Shown here one piece after another: positions 61,995-64,000 of a stretch of 64,000 nt of DNA. Every line of letters begins with the position of its first letter. Position 1 is the stretch's first letter. The position numbers and the translations under genes were made by a program. The notes beneath the pieces were generated by a model. It was not told the DNA's origin. It searched no databases and was given only the letters and a program-made list of their open reading frames with translations. The stretch comes from an uncultured Oscillospiraceae bacterium (GTDB taxonomy: Bacteria > Bacillota > Clostridia > Oscillospirales > Acutalibacteraceae), in NCBI GenBank assembly GCA_910589395.1, contig CAJUTL010000003.1:1-64000 (forward strand), given 5' to 3'.

Positions 61995-62782
61995 AAGCCG
62001 GTTACAAGGTAATGATCGTCGATGATGAGCCGATTGCGGTAGAAGCCCTGAAAAGCGGTGTGGATTGGGCTTCCATGCAGGTCACGACTGTTCTTTCTGC
62101 CCATAACACCATTGATGCCCAGAAGCTGCTTTCCCGGCAAGAGGTAGATATTGTTCTGTGCGATATTGAAATGCCGGGAGCCAGCGGGTTGGAGCTGGTC
62201 AAATTTATCAGTGAAACCTATCCTGCGACGGTCTGCATTTTCCTTACCTGTTATTCGGAGTTTTCCTATGCGAAGCAGGCGGTTTCACTGGGGGTATTTG
62301 ACTATTTGCTCAAGCCGGTGGATTATGAGGAGCTTACAGCCATTTTAAGGCGTGCTATCTTTCACCGGAAGGAATTGATCTCCAGAGAAAAGGCAAGCGC
62401 TGTGCTTTCGGATATTTCTCACCGTGTCGCGGAAGAAGAACCCACTGAGGCGGCGCTGCTGGAAACCATTGAAATGGCTAAGGCGTTTATTCTGGATCAT
62501 ATCAGCGATGAAACGCTGAATTGCCAAACCGTGGCCCAGCATGTTTACCTGAACAGCGATTATCTTTCCAAGGTTTTTAAGGCAAAGCTCAATATTTCTC
62601 TCAAAAGCTATATTATCAAAGTGCGCATGTCACTGGCCTGCCAGCTCCTTACCGACACCGAGCTTTCCGTCAGTAAAATTGCCATGTCCTGTGGATATAC
62701 TCACATGGCCCACTTCTCCAAAATGTTTAAGCAGGAAACGGGGCAGACGCCTTATGAATACCGCACAAATTTCAAATGCTGA
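61991..62782 (+). CDS. YesN-type response regulator (receiver + AraC DNA-binding domain)
   Basis: 263 residues. Receiver domain with VMIVDDEP, phospho-acceptor Asp58 (IVLCDIEMPG) and Lys in YLLKPVDYEE; a C-terminal AraC double helix-turn-helix (CQTVAQHVYLNSDYLSKVFK, VSKIAMSCGYTHMAHFSKMF). All key receiver residues are intact, unlike the ANTAR protein in this window. It probably activates the weak promoter at 58659 and perhaps the convergent gene at 62873. Confidence 0.93.
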   Translation: MKAGYKVMIVDDEPIAVEALKSGVDWASMQVTTVLSAHNTIDAQKLLSRQEVDIVLCDIEMPGASGLELVKFISETYPATVCIFLTCYSEFSYAKQAVSLGVFDYLLKPVDYEELTAILRRAIFHRKELISREKASAVLSDISHRVAEEEPTEAALLETIEMAKAFILDHISDETLNCQTVAQHVYLNSDYLSKVFKAKLNISLKSYIIKVRMSLACQLLTDTELSVSKIAMSCGYTHMAHFSKMFKQETGQTPYEYRTNFKC

Positions 62783-62800
62783 CGAAGCAGCCGCTCCTAT

Positions 62801-62848
62801 ACAGAAAAGAGTGGGAAAGGGCTTCTGCCCTTTCCCACTCTTTTCTGT
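62801..62848. terminator. Bidirectional terminator between convergent genes
   Basis: Perfect 22-bp stem: ACAGAAAAGAGTGGGAAAGG plus GC on the left pairs with the mirrored arm at 62827-62848, loop TTCT. It separates the response-regulator gene from the oxidoreductase gene read in the other direction. Confidence 0.85.
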
Positions 62849-62872
62849 AGGACCTATTTAGGAGAAGATCGA

Positions 62873-64000
62873 TCAAAAAGTGATATCGTAAGTTACCAGC
62901 TTGCCATTGATTTCCTGTTGGGAAAGATACAGCGAGGGGGAAAGCTCCTCGATTTCCGCGGCAGTTACCTCTCTGCCCAGCTCTTCCGAAAGGAAGATCC
63001 CATCGGTGAATTTCAGCATATCCATGGCAATGGAAGGGGTATCGTACCGGGTGTTGTCATCCAGAATCCCCAGCCAGTAGGCCAGCCACATGCTCTGGTT
63101 GTCATTGTACAGCAGATTTTTGGGATCAAGTCTGGTTTCGGTTACGCCGTTGCTGTCACAGTTTAGATCAATGGAAACGTCGCGGCCGTTTAGTTCGCCG
63201 TAATAGCGCAGCTCCGGCTCTCCCCGCAAAGGCGCCTGCCCGGGCTTGCGGGCCCATCGCCCGCCGCTGGTGTCCGTATCGATCAGGTCAAAGCCGCCCT
63301 TGGAGCCCAAAATAAAGGTTTTGTTGTAATCCTGCGTGTTGGCCGCCGTGGTGGAAAGATAATGAAAACCGATCCCGTTTTCAAATTTGGCAAAACCATC
63401 GGCGATATCTTCTACGCCGAAGCCTAACGGATTTTCCACCAGGCGGGGGTCTACCGGAACCCCGTTTCTCGCGAAGCCGTTTACGCTTTTCAGACGTGGC
63501 TGCCCCAAAATGAAGAGGATCTGGCTGATCAGGTACACACCGATATCAATGGATTTCCCATGTCCCGCGATTTCCCTGGTATAGAAATCCGTGGTCAGAG
63601 GAGAAGAGGCCCACCCGGGCCGCCAATCCAGCCCGGGCCGCCAGCGGTGGGAAACGCTCTCTAGGTTTACATAATATATATCACCCAAATCTCCATTCCG
63701 CACCATGTCCCGTGCCAGCCGGCTTTGGGGAGTCATGATGGAACTGAGCTGCACGTGCAGCTTTCTTCCCAGCTTTTTCGCGCAGTCGCTAATCAGCTTC
63801 GCGTCGTGGAAGCTTGCCGCCATGGGCTTTTCCACATAGCAGTCGTAGCCTGCCTTCAGGCATGTGATGGTTACCGGTGTGTGGTAGTTGTTGTGTACGT
63901 TGATATCGATTACATCGATATCGTCCCGCTTCAGCATGCTCCGAAAATCCAGATACAGATCTTCCTCCGAAAAGCCGTACTGCTGACCCCAGGCGCGCAG
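62873..64000 (-). CDS. Gfo/Idh/MocA oxidoreductase (5' end outside window)
   Basis: 375 residues visible; the frame continues past the right edge (reads LRAWGQQYGFSEEDLYLDFR at the border), so the Rossmann start is missing. The family motif VEKPMAASFHDAKLISDC and substrate-domain blocks WRPGLDWRPGWASSPLT and GHGKSIDIGVYLISQIL are present. It is a close relative of the protein encoded at 37891-39069, sharing the end motif GREVTAAEIEELS. It may begin another sugar operon beyond the window. Confidence 0.88.
   Translation of the reverse strand: MRAWGQQYGFSEEDLYLDFRSMLKRDDIDVIDINVHNNYHTPVTITCLKAGYDCYVEKPMAASFHDAKLISDCAKKLGRKLHVQLSSIMTPQSRLARDMVRNGDLGDIYYVNLESVSHRWRPGLDWRPGWASSPLTTDFYTREIAGHGKSIDIGVYLISQILFILGQPRLKSVNGFARNGVPVDPRLVENPLGFGVEDIADGFAKFENGIGFHYLSTTAANTQDYNKTFILGSKGGFDLIDTDTSGGRWARKPGQAPLRGEPELRYYGELNGRDVSIDLNCDSNGVTETRLDPKNLLYNDNQSMWLAYWLGILDDNTRYDTPSIAMDMLKFTDGIFLSEELGREVTAAEIEELSPSLYLSQQEINGKLVTYDITF

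Overview
The window looks like the chromosome of a gut-type Firmicute of class Clostridia (Oscillospiraceae/Ruminococcaceae-like). This is inferred from strong AGGAGG-type ribosome binding sites, type III glutamine synthetase, an archaeal-type split glutamate synthase, YesM/YesN-type regulation, Lpl/Msm-type sugar importers without their own ATPase, and many glycoside hydrolases. No species marker was seen.

Layout. 1-1.1 kb: tRNA-Asp (cut by the window edge) and a polysaccharide deacetylase lipoprotein. 1.36-10.1 kb: an intact tRNA-Trp followed by a tandem array of decayed integrative islands. Each island ends in a copy of the tRNA-Trp 3' half plus a terminator. Cargo is a SAM methyltransferase, a GH172/GH32 fructan pair, and a BlaI/BlaR1-like regulator pair with three operators; two integrase fragments remain. 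10.2-13.5 kb: a GH2 beta-mannosidase divergent from an AraC regulator.

13.8-27.5 kb: a nitrogen regulon in two divergent operons. Leftward: glutamine synthetase III, an AmtB-PII fusion, PurF and AsnB. Rightward: a five-gene archaeal-type glutamate synthase, a truncated glutamine synthetase homologue that has lost catalytic glutamates, and an ANTAR protein whose receiver lacks the phospho-acceptor Asp. Both operon leaders hold a hexaloop hairpin with A1 and G4 that overlaps a terminator, the signature of ANTAR antitermination. This suggests a sensor/antiterminator pair like AmiC/AmiR.

27.7-33.3 kb: a low-GC island with a FokI-type restriction enzyme and two separate D12 adenine methyltransferases, a membrane protein, another tRNA-Trp-derived relic and a dead IS200/IS605 element. 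33.3-37.7 kb: an XRE regulator, Fe-S aldo/keto reductase, a conserved protein and a ThuA-like protein. 37.9-45.9 kb: a sugar importer with an oxidoreductase and a TIM-barrel isomerase, headed by an unusual single protein in which an XRE DNA-binding domain is fused to a complete GH51 arabinofuranosidase. Its promoter and the importer promoter share a 22-bp block at identical spacing. 46.1-49.5 kb: TetR, a small ORF and a GH42 beta-galactosidase.

50.2-62.8 kb: an operon with two Gfo/Idh/MocA oxidoreductases, two TIM-barrel isomerase-like proteins, a DUF6379 protein and an importer. The translationally coupled DUF6379/TIM-barrel pair plus a DgpA-like oxidoreductase resembles the C-glycoside deglycosidase system of gut bacteria. 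A MATE exporter and a YesM/YesN two-component system lie next to it. The window ends in a partial Gfo/Idh/MocA gene.

The three most interesting systems are the HTH-GH51 fusion with its shared operator, the glutamine-synthetase-like pseudoenzyme with the ANTAR antiterminator, and the C-glycoside deglycosidase-like operon.
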